Assembly: GCA_000511875.1 (NCBI GenBank)
Contig: AZIN01000001.1
Location: forward strand, 1,433,332 to 1,497,331
DNA: 64,000 nt
Direction: 5' to 3'
Origin: Gammaproteobacteria bacterium MOLA455
Lineage (GTDB): Bacteria > Pseudomonadota > Gammaproteobacteria > Pseudomonadales > Porticoccaceae
Made by a program: the position numbers and the translations under genes
The notes under the pieces: generated by a model
Databases searched by the model: none
Told to the model about the DNA's origin: nothing
Seen by the model: only the letters and a program-made list of their open reading frames with translations
Part shown: piece after piece, positions 55,195-64,000 of the stretch
How the letters are laid out: each line of letters begins with the position of its first letter
Numbering within the stretch: the first letter of the stretch is position 1

Positions 55195-56517
55195 ATGACT
55201 ACTCAAAACTACGTACAATTTTTCCGAGAAACCTCGCCTTATATCCATGCGCACAGGGGTAAGACCTTTGTTATCGCAATCAGCGGTGAAGCTGTTCTGG
55301 ACGCCAATTTTGACAGCATTGTTCACGATATAGCGCTGATGCAAAGCCTCGGGGTCAACATTGTGCTGGTCCACGGTGCTCGCCCTCAGATTGACCTGCG
55401 CCTGCAAGTGGCCGGATTGCAGACTGATTTCCGTGAACAAGTGCGTATCACTGATGCCAATGCCATGCAGTGTGTCAAAGAGGCGGTGGGTTCTACTCGC
55501 TTCCAAATTGAATCAGCGCTGTCTATGGGGCTGCCCAACTCACCGATGCACGGTGCTCGTGTCCGCGTGATAGGGGGCAACTTCATTACCGCCAAACCTG
55601 TAGGTGTTCGCGACGGTGTTGATTACCAGCGCGCGGGAGAGATTCGCCGCATCGATCGCAGCGCCATTCAAAGTCAACTTGAGGGCGGCGCTCTAGTGCT
55701 GATGTCTTCGATCGGGTTTTCCCCTACGGGTGAAGCGTTTAATCTCAGCTATCAGGATGTGGCGACGCAAACGGCGATTGCGCTGAATGCCGAGAAACTT
55801 ATTTTAGTCAGCCAAGCGGCGGGAATAATCGACGCCGACAACAGTCTGCTGCGCAATCTTTCGCTACTTGAAGTCAGCGACCTCAAAGCCAAACTTAAAA
55901 ATGCCGGTGACGAGGACTCTGCCATCTACAGCTTGCTCTCTGCCGCTTACCAAGCCTGTCGCAACAATGTCGATCGCGTACATCTGGTGGGCTGCAGTGA
56001 TGACGGTACACTGCTCCGCGAGCTGTTTACCCGGGAGGGCAGCGGCACACTGATTATGCAGGATCATTCGGAGGTTATTCGAGCGGCCACTATTGATGAT
56101 GTCGGCGGGATTCTCGATTTAATTTCGCCTCTGGAACAGCAGAGTATTTTGGTTAAGCGTTCCCGTGAATTGCTCGAAACAGAGATTTCACGTTTTATGG
56201 TAGTGGTGCATCCAGAGGGGACTCTGCTCGGTTGCGCGGCGCTCTACCCCATAGCAGATAGCCTTGCCGGTGAGCTTGCCTGTGTTGCAACTCACCCTCA
56301 GTTCCACAACCAGGGCATAGCTTCACGTCTGCTTAAGTGCCTCGAAAAAGATGCCACTGACAACGGACTAGAAAGACTATTTGTACTTACCACACAGACC
56401 GCTCACTGGTTTAGAGAGCAGGGTTTTACCGAGACTGAAGTGAGCGCATTGCCTGCAGAAAAACAGTCGCTCTACAATTACCAGCGCCAGTCGCGAATTT
56501 TTAGCAAAAAACTCTAA
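55195..56517 (+). CDS. argA: Amino-acid N-acetyltransferase (N-acetylglutamate synthase)
   Basis: The 440-residue protein has an N-terminal amino-acid-kinase fold (about 1-285, GVNIVLVHGARPQIDLRL, lacking kinase catalytic residues) that binds arginine, and a C-terminal GNAT acetyltransferase domain (about 290-440, ATHPQFHNQGIASRLL). This is classic ArgA, the feedback-inhibited first step of arginine synthesis. ATG 55195 is chosen because the protein then starts MTTQNYVQFFRETSPYIHAH; an in-frame reading starting within argE lacks family sequence. Coupling with argE is likely. Confidence 0.96.
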   Translation: MTTQNYVQFFRETSPYIHAHRGKTFVIAISGEAVLDANFDSIVHDIALMQSLGVNIVLVHGARPQIDLRLQVAGLQTDFREQVRITDANAMQCVKEAVGSTRFQIESALSMGLPNSPMHGARVRVIGGNFITAKPVGVRDGVDYQRAGEIRRIDRSAIQSQLEGGALVLMSSIGFSPTGEAFNLSYQDVATQTAIALNAEKLILVSQAAGIIDADNSLLRNLSLLEVSDLKAKLKNAGDEDSAIYSLLSAAYQACRNNVDRVHLVGCSDDGTLLRELFTREGSGTLIMQDHSEVIRAATIDDVGGILDLISPLEQQSILVKRSRELLETEISRFMVVVHPEGTLLGCAALYPIADSLAGELACVATHPQFHNQGIASRLLKCLEKDATDNGLERLFVLTTQTAHWFREQGFTETEVSALPAEKQSLYNYQRQSRIFSKKL

Positions 56518-56616
56518 CCCCAAGCTGCACCACTTTGTATTGACTGAACAGTGTTTGCTAGGCAGTGTTTCTGCTATTCTTAGCCCCTTAATTTTTTTTC
56601 GTTATCGAGAGTTGTC

Positions 56617-58455
56617 ATGCCTAAGTACAGATCACATACCACCACCCAGGGCCGCAATATGGCCGGCGCTCGCGCCCTTTGGCGCGCCACAGGCATGAAG
56701 GACGATGATTTTAATAAGCCGATGATTGCCATCGCTAACTCCTACACTCAATTTGTTCCCGGCCATGTGCATCTTAAAGATATGGGTGAGCTGGTTGCCG
56801 CAGAGGTTGCTAAGGCCGGTGGTATTGCCCGAGAGTTTCACACTATTGCTGTAGATGATGGTATTGCCATGGGCCACGACGGCATGCTTTATTCGCTGCC
56901 CTCGCGAGACATCATTGCCGACTCAGTTGAGTATATGGTTAACGCTCACTGCGCCGACGCCCTGGTGTGCATCTCTAACTGTGACAAGATTACTCCAGGC
57001 ATGTTTATGGCCGCTATGCGCCTCAATATTCCTGTGGTATTTGTTTCCGGCGGACCAATGGAAGCGGGTAAGACTAAGCTCTCCGATCAAAAGCTCGATC
57101 TAGTGGATGCTATGGTGATCGCGGTGGATGACGCTGCCAGTGATGAGAAAGTTGCTGAATATGAGCGCTCCGCCTGTCCCACCTGCGGCTCTTGCTCTGG
57201 TATGTTTACCGCTAACTCCATGAACTGCTTGATGGAAGCATTGGGTCTAGCACTACCAGGCAATGGTACAGTGCTGGCGACCCACTCTGATCGCAAAGAA
57301 TTATTTCAAGAAGCCGGGCGTACTATTGTTAAGTTGGCCAAAGCTCATTACGACAACGATGATTACTCGGTATTGCCCCGCTCGATTGCCAATTTCAAAG
57401 CCTTTGAAAATGCGATGACCCTGGATATTTGTATGGGTGGTTCAACCAATACCATTCTTCATCTGATGGCCGCAGCTCAAGAGGGGTTTGTTGACTTTGA
57501 TTTAAGCGACATCGACCGTCTGTCACGCATGGTGCCACAGCTGTGTAAGGTTGCACCAAGCACACCGGAATACCATGTTGAAGATGTTCATCGCGCCGGC
57601 GGCATTTTAGGTATTCTGGCTGAGCTTGATCGCGCTGGTTTGATTCACGGCGACCTACCTACAGTGCATTCGGCGACCCTAAAAGAAGCCTTGGAAAAGT
57701 GGGATATTGTCAGCGGCCATGTGAGCGAAGACGTTAAGACTTTTTATAAAGCAGGCCCAGCAGGTATCCCAACGCAGACAGCCTTTAGCCAGAGTACGCG
57801 CTGGCCAACACTGGACGCCGATCGCGCCAATGGCTGTGTGCGCGATATAGAGCACGCATTTAGCCGCGATGGTGGTTTGGCAATCCTGACAGGTAACCTT
57901 TCCCCTGATGGCTGTGTGGTTAAAACCTCCGGAGTCGACGAGTCGATTCATGTCTTTGAGGGCCCAGCCTTTATTACCGAAAGCCAAGATGAGGCTGTAG
58001 AGAAAATTTTGAACGACGAAATCAAAGCAGGGGATGTAGTGATTGTTCGCTACGAAGGGCCTCGTGGTGGACCAGGTATGCAGGAAATGCTCTATCCAAC
58101 CACTTATATTAAGTCGAAGAAGCTTGGCGCTGCCTGTGCACTGATTACCGACGGACGTTTTTCTGGCGGTACTTCCGGACTATCCATTGGCCATGTATCA
58201 CCAGAAGCCGCTGCTGGCGGCAATATAGGTCTGGTACGTCAGGGCGATCGAATTCGTATTGATATCCCCAACCGCAGTATTGAGGTGCTGGTCTCTGATG
58301 CCGAGTTGGCCGAACGCCGCGCAGAACAGGATAAACTTGGCTGGAAGCCCGCAGAGGAGCGTCCTCGGAAAGTTACTGCGTCGCTAAAGGCCTTTGCCAA
58401 GTTGGCTACCAGTGCTGATAAAGGCGCAGTTAGGGATCTCTCTCAGCTCGATTGA
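56617..58455 (+). CDS. ilvD: Dihydroxy-acid dehydratase
   Basis: The 612-residue iron-sulfur enzyme has cluster cysteines in [11 protein letters not shown] (118 and 122) and [18 protein letters not shown], plus [12 protein letters not shown] and the terminal [22 protein letters not shown]. It dehydrates dihydroxy-acids in Ile/Val synthesis; E. coli IlvD has an oxidant-sensitive [4Fe-4S] cluster. Length agrees with the family (616). It stands alone, 99 bp after argA, and is followed by a strong terminator. Confidence 0.97.
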   Translation: MPKYRSHTTTQGRNMAGARALWRATGMKDDDFNKPMIAIANSYTQFVPGHVHLKDMGELVAAEVAKAGGIAREFHTIAVDDGIAMGHDGMLYSLPSRDIIADSVEYMVNAHCADALVCISNCDKITPGMFMAAMRLNIPVVFVSGGPMEAGKTKLSDQKLDLVDAMVIAVDDAASDEKVAEYERSACPTCGSCSGMFTANSMNCLMEALGLALPGNGTVLATHSDRKELFQEAGRTIVKLAKAHYDNDDYSVLPRSIANFKAFENAMTLDICMGGSTNTILHLMAAAQEGFVDFDLSDIDRLSRMVPQLCKVAPSTPEYHVEDVHRAGGILGILAELDRAGLIHGDLPTVHSATLKEALEKWDIVSGHVSEDVKTFYKAGPAGIPTQTAFSQSTRWPTLDADRANGCVRDIEHAFSRDGGLAILTGNLSPDGCVVKTSGVDESIHVFEGPAFITESQDEAVEKILNDEIKAGDVVIVRYEGPRGGPGMQEMLYPTTYIKSKKLGAACALITDGRFSGGTSGLSIGHVSPEAAAGGNIGLVRQGDRIRIDIPNRSIEVLVSDAELAERRAEQDKLGWKPAEERPRKVTASLKAFAKLATSADKGAVRDLSQLD

Positions 58456-58492
58456 CAGAAAAGTCACAGGGTAGGATTTAGTAGATCCTAGG

Positions 58493-58533
58493 CATAAAAA
58501 AACCCGGGGCTCACAAGCACCGGGTTTTTTTAT
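58493..58533. terminator. Terminator between ilvD and the TonB operon, probably bidirectional
   Basis: AAAAAAACCCGG, a loop of about 12 bases, CCGGGTTTTTTT. A-tract and T-tract flank the stem symmetrically, so it can serve both ilvD (+) and the TPR gene (-), whose 3' ends converge. Confidence 0.88.
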
Positions 58534-58571
58534 ACGCTTAAACTGGCGACTTGCCAGTCAGCCTAGGTCAA

Positions 58572-59939
58572 CTAACCGTTTTTAGCACAGCCTGGAACCG
58601 TAGCACCGACATCACGCAGTTTCTGTAAGCGACTTCCCTCAGCTTCGGCATACTTAATCCACTGCCTGGGATAGCGCTTGCCTTTCTTATCTTTGGCCAC
58701 TTTTAAAGACTTCTTAAAAGCGTCAACTGCGTCATCGTAACAATTCAGGTTAATCAGTGCGTTACCCATTACCAAGAAATTGGAGTCAGGTTTCTTCACA
58801 TCACCTTTCTTGTTTGCACGATCGGCGGCTTTGTACGCTGAGGCATCACGACCTAGATCGAGATAAATACCGGCCAGACGGGCTTGAAGATTTCCGGTAT
58901 CAGATTTCTTCGAGGCATCTTCTAGCGCCTTCACAGCATTGTTAAGATCTTTCGCCTGGTACCATGCAGTACCTAGGATTTCGAGATTCTTTGCTGAACG
59001 CTTGATAATACCGTCTTTCATGCCTTGCTCAATAATCACCGCAGCACGGTAGGGAACTTCAGCGCCAAGATACATATAAGCCATGCTCAACACTTGGCTC
59101 TCTTTACTTAGCTGACCATTCAGATAGACCAGCTCTGTGGCGACCAAACGATCCATCTCGCGCTCACGCTCGCCATACATGCCGCCAAGCTGACGCCAGT
59201 AAGTCCACTTTGGATAGTGCTTCACCAGCTTCTCAAGAATATTGATTACTTTCTTATAATCATTTTTCTCGTAATAGAGCACACGCTGGAGACCCCACCA
59301 ACCTTCTTTTGGCAGAATTGCTTTGGATTCTACGTCGGCAATGGCTTCGTTTACAAAGCGCAGTGACTCCGCTTTACGTTCCAACTGATAGTAGATCTGA
59401 GCCAGTAACATTTTCGCATCAGCACCAACAATCGCAGATTCGGCCATCCAAGCTTCTAGCTGCAAGGCGGCGTTCTTGTAGTCTTCTTGTACGGTGTAAA
59501 GCTGCGCTAAGGTGTAGCGAGTATCCAGACGTAATTCAGGAGGCGTGCCAATGCCGTCAACCACTCGTTTATAAGAGCGAATGGCACTGTCGTAGTCGTC
59601 CAAAGAATAATAAACGTAGGCGGAAAATTTCCAAACCTGGACCTGTTCATAATCACTGTCGCAGGTTTTAGCGTTACCTTCAATTTCTTTGAGCATTGCG
59701 AGGGAACCAGCCCAATTTTCGAGTTCTAACTCAGGCTGGACTTTCTCTAGTGCCTTGGCACATTTGGCGCCAACAGACTGGCGTTTACGTGTCTTTACAT
59801 TTTTGTACTTTGGCTCTTCTTTTTCTTCTGCAGCATTTGCTACGTTAGAAAAGCTTGCTCCTGGTGCCACTACGGCAAGGAACAACGGCAATAAAAAAGC
59901 AGCGCCGAATACAGCTAGAATTTTTGTGCTTCTAGACAT
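58572..59939 (-). CDS. TPR-repeat protein of the TonB2 operon
   Basis: The 455-residue protein has a signal-like hydrophobic N-terminus (about 5-38, ending NVANAAEEK), a Lys/Arg-rich linker, then tetratricopeptide repeats through most of its length (for example SAYVYYSLDDYDSAIRSYKRV, LRLDTRYTLAQLYTVQEDYKN, LAGIYLDLGRDASA). It is probably periplasmic. It is the last gene of the DUF3450-TtpC-ExbB-ExbD-TonB block, where a TPR protein is commonly present in Vibrio and relatives. AAGGGG lies 3 or 6 bases before the tandem ATGs at 59942 and 59939; 59939 is preferred. Confidence 0.87.
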   Translation of the reverse strand: MSRSTKILAVFGAAFLLPLFLAVVAPGASFSNVANAAEEKEEPKYKNVKTRKRQSVGAKCAKALEKVQPELELENWAGSLAMLKEIEGNAKTCDSDYEQVQVWKFSAYVYYSLDDYDSAIRSYKRVVDGIGTPPELRLDTRYTLAQLYTVQEDYKNAALQLEAWMAESAIVGADAKMLLAQIYYQLERKAESLRFVNEAIADVESKAILPKEGWWGLQRVLYYEKNDYKKVINILEKLVKHYPKWTYWRQLGGMYGEREREMDRLVATELVYLNGQLSKESQVLSMAYMYLGAEVPYRAAVIIEQGMKDGIIKRSAKNLEILGTAWYQAKDLNNAVKALEDASKKSDTGNLQARLAGIYLDLGRDASAYKAADRANKKGDVKKPDSNFLVMGNALINLNCYDDAVDAFKKSLKVAKDKKGKRYPRQWIKYAEAEGSRLQKLRDVGATVPGCAKNG

Positions 59940-59949
59940 CATTGACCCC

Positions 59950-60558
59950 TTATTTTGCCATCTGGAAAGTAAATTTATACAGCACACCAGGCACTTCTTG
60001 ACCTACGCCATCGACAACCCGCGGATTGTACTTAAGCTTAGAAGCCGCCTTCAATGCAGCTCGACCAAAGCCCCAACCCTCTGGGAATTCTTCGACCATG
60101 ATCGGATCGCGAGTACCACCGGTTGTGGTAATAATCACTTCAATCACTGCGTAGCCTTCTTTGCCGCGAGTTTGAGCGCGACGCGGATACTGTGGCTGGG
60201 GTACATAGACAGGTATATAGTCAGAGTCTCGTGCAAATCCACCAGCACCACCGATCTTCAGGTTAGCGTTGGCTGCTGGAGCGGCCATGCTGATTGCATT
60301 CTCAGGAACTTCAAACTCAATATTGTCTTCTGGAATATCCGGTGGAGGAGTTTCCGGATCTTCAGGCTTTTCAACTTGGGTCTGTTTCGCATTTTCGGTC
60401 AACTGTCTGTCGACATGGAGAAAGTCGGCGATTTTGATCGTCTCTTTCTCATCCAAGTCTTTGTTGCCCGAGTCGATCAATTTGTACATCAAAATGATCA
60501 ACGCAAAGGTCACCAGAACACCAAGTGCAGCAGAAATACCAATTCTGATAAAGGCCAT
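59950..60558 (-). CDS. tonB: TonB family energy transducer (TonB2-like)
   Basis: The 202-residue protein has one N-terminal membrane helix (about 3-27), a Pro/Glu-rich periplasmic linker (QVEKPEDPETPPPDIPED) and the TonB C-terminal domain (about 110-200) with PQYPRRAQTRGKEGYAVIEV and a final KLKYNPRVVDG. The short linker is typical of TonB2, not E. coli TonB. It transmits proton-motive force to TonB-dependent outer-membrane receptors. ATG 60558 is preferred over an in-frame TTG. It overlaps no neighbour; exbD ends 10 bp before it. Confidence 0.93.
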   Translation of the reverse strand: MAFIRIGISAALGVLVTFALIILMYKLIDSGNKDLDEKETIKIADFLHVDRQLTENAKQTQVEKPEDPETPPPDIPEDNIEFEVPENAISMAAPAANANLKIGGAGGFARDSDYIPVYVPQPQYPRRAQTRGKEGYAVIEVIITTTGGTRDPIMVEEFPEGWGFGRAALKAASKLKYNPRVVDGVGQEVPGVLYKFTFQMAK

Positions 60559-60568
60559 ACTTATCAAC

Positions 60569-60973
60569 TCAGTCTTGTTCTACCGAAATTGCCACCGGAC
60601 GGATACCAATGTCTGTTGCTACATCGGCCACCTTGGCGACTACTTCAATATTCGATTCATTGTCGGCTTGGATAACCATGCCGCCCTTTGGATTTTCGTT
60701 ATACAGTCTCTGTAGACTGATTTTTAGCGCTGTAGTTTCAACGCGCTTCTTATCAATCCAAATTTCATTGTTATCGCTTACTGCCACCAGAATACCTACC
60801 TTTTTGTAGTTTTCTGCGGTGTCAGCGTCAACTTTGTTGACCTCAACACCGGGGAGTTTGATAAACGATGCTGTCACAATGAAAAAGATCAGCATAATGA
60901 AAACCACATCCAGCATTGGGGTAAGGTCAATTGCCTCGCCCTGCGGCTGTGATCCTGTTTGTCTATTGCGCAT
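60569..60973 (-). CDS. exbD: Biopolymer transport protein ExbD (ExbD2-like)
   Basis: The 134-residue protein has one membrane helix (about 16-40) containing the essential Asp in IDLTPMLDVVFIMLIFF, followed by a periplasmic domain with VIQADNESNIEVVAKVADVA. It works with ExbB as the proton-driven motor. It is 40 bp after exbB and 10 bp before tonB in one operon. Confidence 0.94.
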   Translation of the reverse strand: MRNRQTGSQPQGEAIDLTPMLDVVFIMLIFFIVTASFIKLPGVEVNKVDADTAENYKKVGILVAVSDNNEIWIDKKRVETTALKISLQRLYNENPKGGMVIQADNESNIEVVAKVADVATDIGIRPVAISVEQD

Positions 60974-61013
60974 AGTTTTCTCTCACTGAAACCTTGTCTG
61001 TGACAGGCTCCGG

Positions 61014-61538
61014 TTAGTGATCCATGGTTAGATGATCTTCCAGCAAATGTTTCTCACGCTCTGCAGCACGTTCGACATAGGTCATGCCGAATACACCAGA
61101 GAGAGCGGCAACCATGCCCGACATTGTCGGTACAGTCGCCTGAGAAACACCACCTGCCATCGCCTTGGCGTCACCGCCACCAGTAAATGCCATTACGTCA
61201 AATACCACGATCATTCCGGTTACCGTACCCAGCAAACCAAATAGCGGGGCAAGGGCAACCAACGTTTTGATCATCATAATGTTCTCATCGATCTTGACGC
61301 TCACTTCAGAGATAAGCTTTTCTCTAATCTGACGTGCGCGCTTAGATTTGCGCTCAGAGCGCTCCTCCCAAGAATCAAGTGCGAATTGAACATCTTGACT
61401 GACGCTGGATTTGAGATACCACATGCGCTCGAAAAGGAGAGTCCACATCACGAACAGCAGGACGACAATGGCCCAAAGAACCATGCCGCCTGAATCCATG
61501 AACTTTCCAACTTCTGCCATAGTATCAACGAAGAACAT
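61014..61538 (-). CDS. exbB: MotA/TolQ/ExbB proton channel protein (ExbB2-like)
   Basis: The 174-residue protein has three membrane helices: 16-35, ~90-112 and ~130-155, the latter two with the conserved LAPLFGLLGTVTGMIVVFD and GGVSQATVPTMSG channel residues. This short form is typical of ExbB2 in TonB2 systems. It begins one base after the stop of the large ExbB/TtpC-like gene, so translation is probably coupled. Confidence 0.94.
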   Translation of the reverse strand: MFFVDTMAEVGKFMDSGGMVLWAIVVLLFVMWTLLFERMWYLKSSVSQDVQFALDSWEERSERKSKRARQIREKLISEVSVKIDENIMMIKTLVALAPLFGLLGTVTGMIVVFDVMAFTGGGDAKAMAGGVSQATVPTMSGMVAALSGVFGMTYVERAAEREKHLLEDHLTMDH

Positions 61539-61539
61539 T

Positions 61540-62907
61540 TCAGCGACCCTCTACTGAACCAGCAACAATTCCTGCACTCTGCTCTTCAAGTATATGCAGA
61601 ACACGCTGTGCTTTGCCATTGACCAATGTGTGCATCAATACAGTTGGGATAGCTACTACCAGGCCGAGTACTGTTGTAATCAGTGCCTGAGAGATACCGC
61701 CGGCCACAGCCTTAGGATCGCCAGCACCAAACAGAGTAATCATCTGGAAGGTAATAATCATACCGGTAACCGTACCCAGCAGACCCAGTAGCGGTGCAAC
61801 CATGGCGATGATTTTGAGCAAGCTCAGACCAGACTCAATAGCCGGACGTTCTTTCAGTACCGCTTCGTGGAGCTTCAGCTCCAGAGACTCTGGATCCAAA
61901 CCTGGGTTGGCTTGTGCCACTGCGAGAACGCGACCCAATGGGTTGGTTAGATCAGCAGTGCCAGGCGTACGAAGCTGTGCAGACACTCTAGAAGAGACAC
62001 CTTGCAAGAAGATGAAGCGCCAGATAGCCAACAGAATTGCGACGACGAATACACCAGTGATGACGTAACCTACGATACCGCCGAAGTGCCAGCGCTCAAC
62101 CAGAGTTGGTGTATTGATCAGTGCGCGCAACAAGCCGCCACCCAGTGGTCCTGTAGGATCCAGCCCCACTTTGGTAAAGCCACTCACTGCCTCTTGCAGA
62201 TCTGCAGCGCTGCCCTGATGACCAGAAGGCTGACGCGCCAGCTCTGATACCAGACCGCTCTCTGGGCTGTATTCTAGATACATGCCGTTAGCCATCAAGT
62301 TATAAGTACCAACACGCAAAACTTCCATTTCTTCTTGTGAGCCATCAGCGCGCAATACGGTGCGGTTGAACTTAACAACACGGCCACTTTCGTTCATTTC
62401 ACGCTGCTGCTCGAACCACAACTTCTCAATGTCCATGATAGAAGGCAAGCGAGTGTCACTGCTCATCTTTTCAATCAACTCATCGAGGAATTCGGTACGA
62501 CCAGGGATCTGAGCACTTACGACAGACTGAGTTAGATTCGCGCGGATATCACCTGCGGCTCCAGTCAGATGCCCAAACAATTCCTTGAGAGAGCCGAGGC
62601 GTTTATCACGCTGCTCACGCAGACCTATAAGCTTCAGTTCGTTGTCACGGATAGTCTGTTCCAGACGATCAGAACGACGCTCTTCAGCAGTCTTTGTGTT
62701 CTTCGCTTTAGTAAGCTCTGCGTCCTGCTTGCGCTGGTCGCGCTTGAAGTCAGCTTCACGATCTCGATATTCCTGAGTTTCAGACATCTTAGAACTCTGA
62801 ATCATGTTCAGCAGTTCGTCGAGTGATTTAGCTTCCTGTGTTAGCGCTGGCATGCTTACTGCAGCAGCTAAGAAAGCGGCACAAACTTTAATGAATGACA
62901 GTTTCAT
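61540..62907 (-). CDS. Large MotA/TolQ/ExbB family protein, TtpC-like
   Basis: The 455-residue protein has a cleavable signal (MKLSFIKVCAAFLAAAVSMPALTQ, about 23), a long periplasmic coiled-coil region (about 25-115), a periplasmic segment, and a C-terminal ExbB-like channel domain (helix ~263-285, then APLLGLLGTVTGMIITFQ and GGISQALITTVLGL). This domain order is that of TtpC, which Vibrio TonB2 systems need in addition to ExbB2. Its start overlaps the DUF3450 stop (ATGA), and exbB follows one base after its stop. It likely bridges the motor and the periplasmic DUF3450 protein. Confidence 0.92.
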   Translation of the reverse strand: MKLSFIKVCAAFLAAAVSMPALTQEAKSLDELLNMIQSSKMSETQEYRDREADFKRDQRKQDAELTKAKNTKTAEERRSDRLEQTIRDNELKLIGLREQRDKRLGSLKELFGHLTGAAGDIRANLTQSVVSAQIPGRTEFLDELIEKMSSDTRLPSIMDIEKLWFEQQREMNESGRVVKFNRTVLRADGSQEEMEVLRVGTYNLMANGMYLEYSPESGLVSELARQPSGHQGSAADLQEAVSGFTKVGLDPTGPLGGGLLRALINTPTLVERWHFGGIVGYVITGVFVVAILLAIWRFIFLQGVSSRVSAQLRTPGTADLTNPLGRVLAVAQANPGLDPESLELKLHEAVLKERPAIESGLSLLKIIAMVAPLLGLLGTVTGMIITFQMITLFGAGDPKAVAGGISQALITTVLGLVVAIPTVLMHTLVNGKAQRVLHILEEQSAGIVAGSVEGR

Positions 62908-63686
62908 TGTGCAGTCTCCGGAGCGTTGATTGGCATTTCCATAACATCCTGCGGCGCTAATTTCTTAGCTATGCGAATGCCTTGGTCTACAGGGCGACGG
63001 TAATCAGAACCCAGAGTTTCCCAAGAGCCAGTAGCTTTGTTCCAAGCACCAGTCTGTGATTTATCTTTAGTTTGATACATCAGGGCAACACGGCCGACGC
63101 GCAACATGTCTACTTCAACCTCAGAACCATCAGCGTTGATATCAACGAGATCGCGGTAGGTTTCAAGAGACAGGCTGTACTCAGACTCGATATCGTAGAT
63201 TTCGAGGATCTGGCGGAATTTTTCAGCTGAAGAGAACTTGGCGCTATCGAGGTTATCGAAAAGTGCTTCGACAGCTTCAGCGCGCATTTCAGTCTTGAAG
63301 GGAACGTCCAGCTCAACAAAGGTGCGCAGTGCTTTGAGCATGTTTTCCATTAAAGGCGATATACCGCGCTCAATAACAGTAGCATTCTCAATCGACTCAA
63401 CGAGCTCAGCCATCATTTGCTTCTGGCTTTCGATTTGGCGCTCAAGCTGTGAGTTATAAACACGCAGACTTTCAATCTGCTTATTCACTTGCTTGAATTC
63501 TTGTAACAGACCGTCGGTTTGATCGGCGATGCGATCAACTTTTTCTTGGGCTGTTTTCGCGGCTTGAACCTTAACGGCTCCTGCTTTTAACACTTCACTT
63601 ACTTCTGTAGCCTGAACTGCAACTGCAGTTAAGCCACCGGCAAGTACGGCGCATAAGGCCAGTGCTTTTAGTGGTTGCTTTTTCAT
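62904..63686 (-). CDS. DUF3450 periplasmic protein of the TonB2 operon
   Basis: The 260-residue protein has a signal peptide (cleavage near VAVQATEVSE, ~26), a coiled-coil stretch (about 40-105, rich in Lys/Gln/Glu) and a C-terminal domain with VDMLRVGRVALMYQTKDKS and WETLGSDYRRPVDQGIRIAKK. This is DUF3450, typically the first gene of TtpC-ExbB-ExbD-TonB blocks. Function is unknown. ATG 63686 has GAGGGA upstream; a longer in-frame reading adds promoter-region sequence. It shares the operon promoter, presumably in the 190 bp between it and folA. Confidence 0.9.
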   Translation of the reverse strand: MKKQPLKALALCAVLAGGLTAVAVQATEVSEVLKAGAVKVQAAKTAQEKVDRIADQTDGLLQEFKQVNKQIESLRVYNSQLERQIESQKQMMAELVESIENATVIERGISPLMENMLKALRTFVELDVPFKTEMRAEAVEALFDNLDSAKFSSAEKFRQILEIYDIESEYSLSLETYRDLVDINADGSEVEVDMLRVGRVALMYQTKDKSQTGAWNKATGSWETLGSDYRRPVDQGIRIAKKLAPQDVMEMPINAPETAQ

Positions 63687-63876
63687 AGTTCCCTCAACTG
63701 GGTCTATCGGATTGATGATCTTTATATTCTCAAACACTGGAATTAATACTCGCCCAGCAGCTGACAATTTTTATTGGTGCGTCTTTTTAACAGGCTGATC
63801 TAAAAGAATCAATCTGTGGCCTTAATTTGAGGTCGGCTAACTGAATTGGGATTGGCTTTGTTACCTAATGTAACAA

Positions 63877-64000
63877 CTAGCTGGGCTTTCGTTCCAAGAC
63901 CAGATATCTGTAGGGATGAGTGTCGGTTTTCTCAGGTAACTGCTCACTGACTTGATGCCACTGCTCTAAATCATAGTCGGGAAAGAATGCATCGCCCTCT
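63877..64000 (-). CDS. folA: Dihydrofolate reductase, C-terminal fragment (cut by window edge)
   Basis: Reading the minus strand from the right edge gives 40 residues ending YLVLERKPS before the TAG at 63877-63879. The piece GDAFFPDYDLEQWHQV is the characteristic end of chromosomal FolA (GD.. FPD...W), and the final beta strand (YRYLVLER) fits. It makes tetrahydrofolate from dihydrofolate with NADPH. The rest of the gene lies beyond the window. The 190-bp gap downstream holds the presumed promoter of the TonB2 operon; I see no clear Fur box there. Confidence 0.85.
   Translation of the reverse strand, partial: EGDAFFPDYDLEQWHQVSEQLPEKTDTHPYRYLVLERKPS

Noticed and set aside
56540-56545. TTGACT as a -35 box for ilvD
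   Set aside because: No acceptable -10 hexamer 16-18 bp downstream, so a promoter could not be supported.
59689-60675. Open frame of about 330 codons on the plus strand across the TPR and TonB genes
   Set aside because: It is antisense to well-identified TonB2 operon genes, its translation lacks any family features, and no ribosome site is evident.
63687-63876. Fur box ahead of the TonB2 operon
   Set aside because: No recognisable match to the GATAAT-type inverted repeat was found, so iron control cannot be claimed from sequence.

Overview
The window is a dense chromosomal segment from a gammaproteobacterium, most likely a marine oligotroph of the SAR92/Cellvibrionales type, distantly related to Pseudomonas. 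The evidence is local gene order: glnA-ntrB-ntrC, a thiI-like locus next to glnA and typA, pip-dtd, nudF-yqiB-cpdA-yqiA-parE-parC, gpmI-envC-ctpA, ilvE-glnE and a DUF3450-TtpC-ExbB-ExbD-TonB-TPR block. The clade name is inference from gene content. No rRNA, tRNA, CRISPR array, insertion sequence or prophage gene was seen. The genes are mostly core housekeeping genes with a few accessory insertions.

Layout. 1-5.6 kb: the end of an ArsJ-like MFS permease, a small conserved protein, a NYN-domain protein, a HutC-type GntR repressor with two matching operators, GIY-YIG and SprT-family proteins, a PHP phosphoesterase, then yibN-grxC-secB. 5.7-10.9 kb: the nitrogen regulon ntrC, ntrB, a DUF4124 protein and glnA, with sigma-54 promoters and NtrC boxes readable before both glnA and ntrB. 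10.9-16.8 kb: a stand-alone rhodanese domain resembling the ThiI C-terminus, then two membrane GGDEF proteins on either side of typA, each with a damaged catalytic motif. 16.8-30.6 kb: tag, pip, dtd, mpl, a lipoprotein subtilisin autotransporter, a PPi-type phosphofructokinase, a hydroxyacid dehydrogenase, a K+ channel, an RND exporter with an Asp/Phe-rich repeat, and uup.

30.7-44.3 kb: gpmI, envC, ctpA, an MscS channel, parC, parE and the yqiA-cpdA-yqiB-nudF block, with tolC divergent. 44.3-48.2 kb: five 18-bp tandem repeats at the tolC/waaA junction, waaA, and three surface-sugar genes. 48.2-58.5 kb: ilvE, glnE, a PilB/GspE-like ATPase, argE-argA and ilvD. 58.5-63.7 kb: a complete TonB2-type energy-transduction operon. 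The right edge holds the C-terminal end of folA.

The strongest functional theme is nitrogen control. GlnA keeps the adenylylation tyrosine at position 397, GlnE is encoded 39 kb away, NtrB/NtrC carry intact phosphotransfer residues, and the cis sites for an NtrC circuit are present. The second theme is the envelope: SecB, EnvC, CtpA, TolC, WaaA, Mpl, an autotransporter and TonB2. The least expected items are the ThiI-type rhodanese orphan, the acidic repeat in the RND exporter, the degenerate c-di-GMP enzymes and the 18-bp repeat. No clearly undescribed multi-gene system was found.
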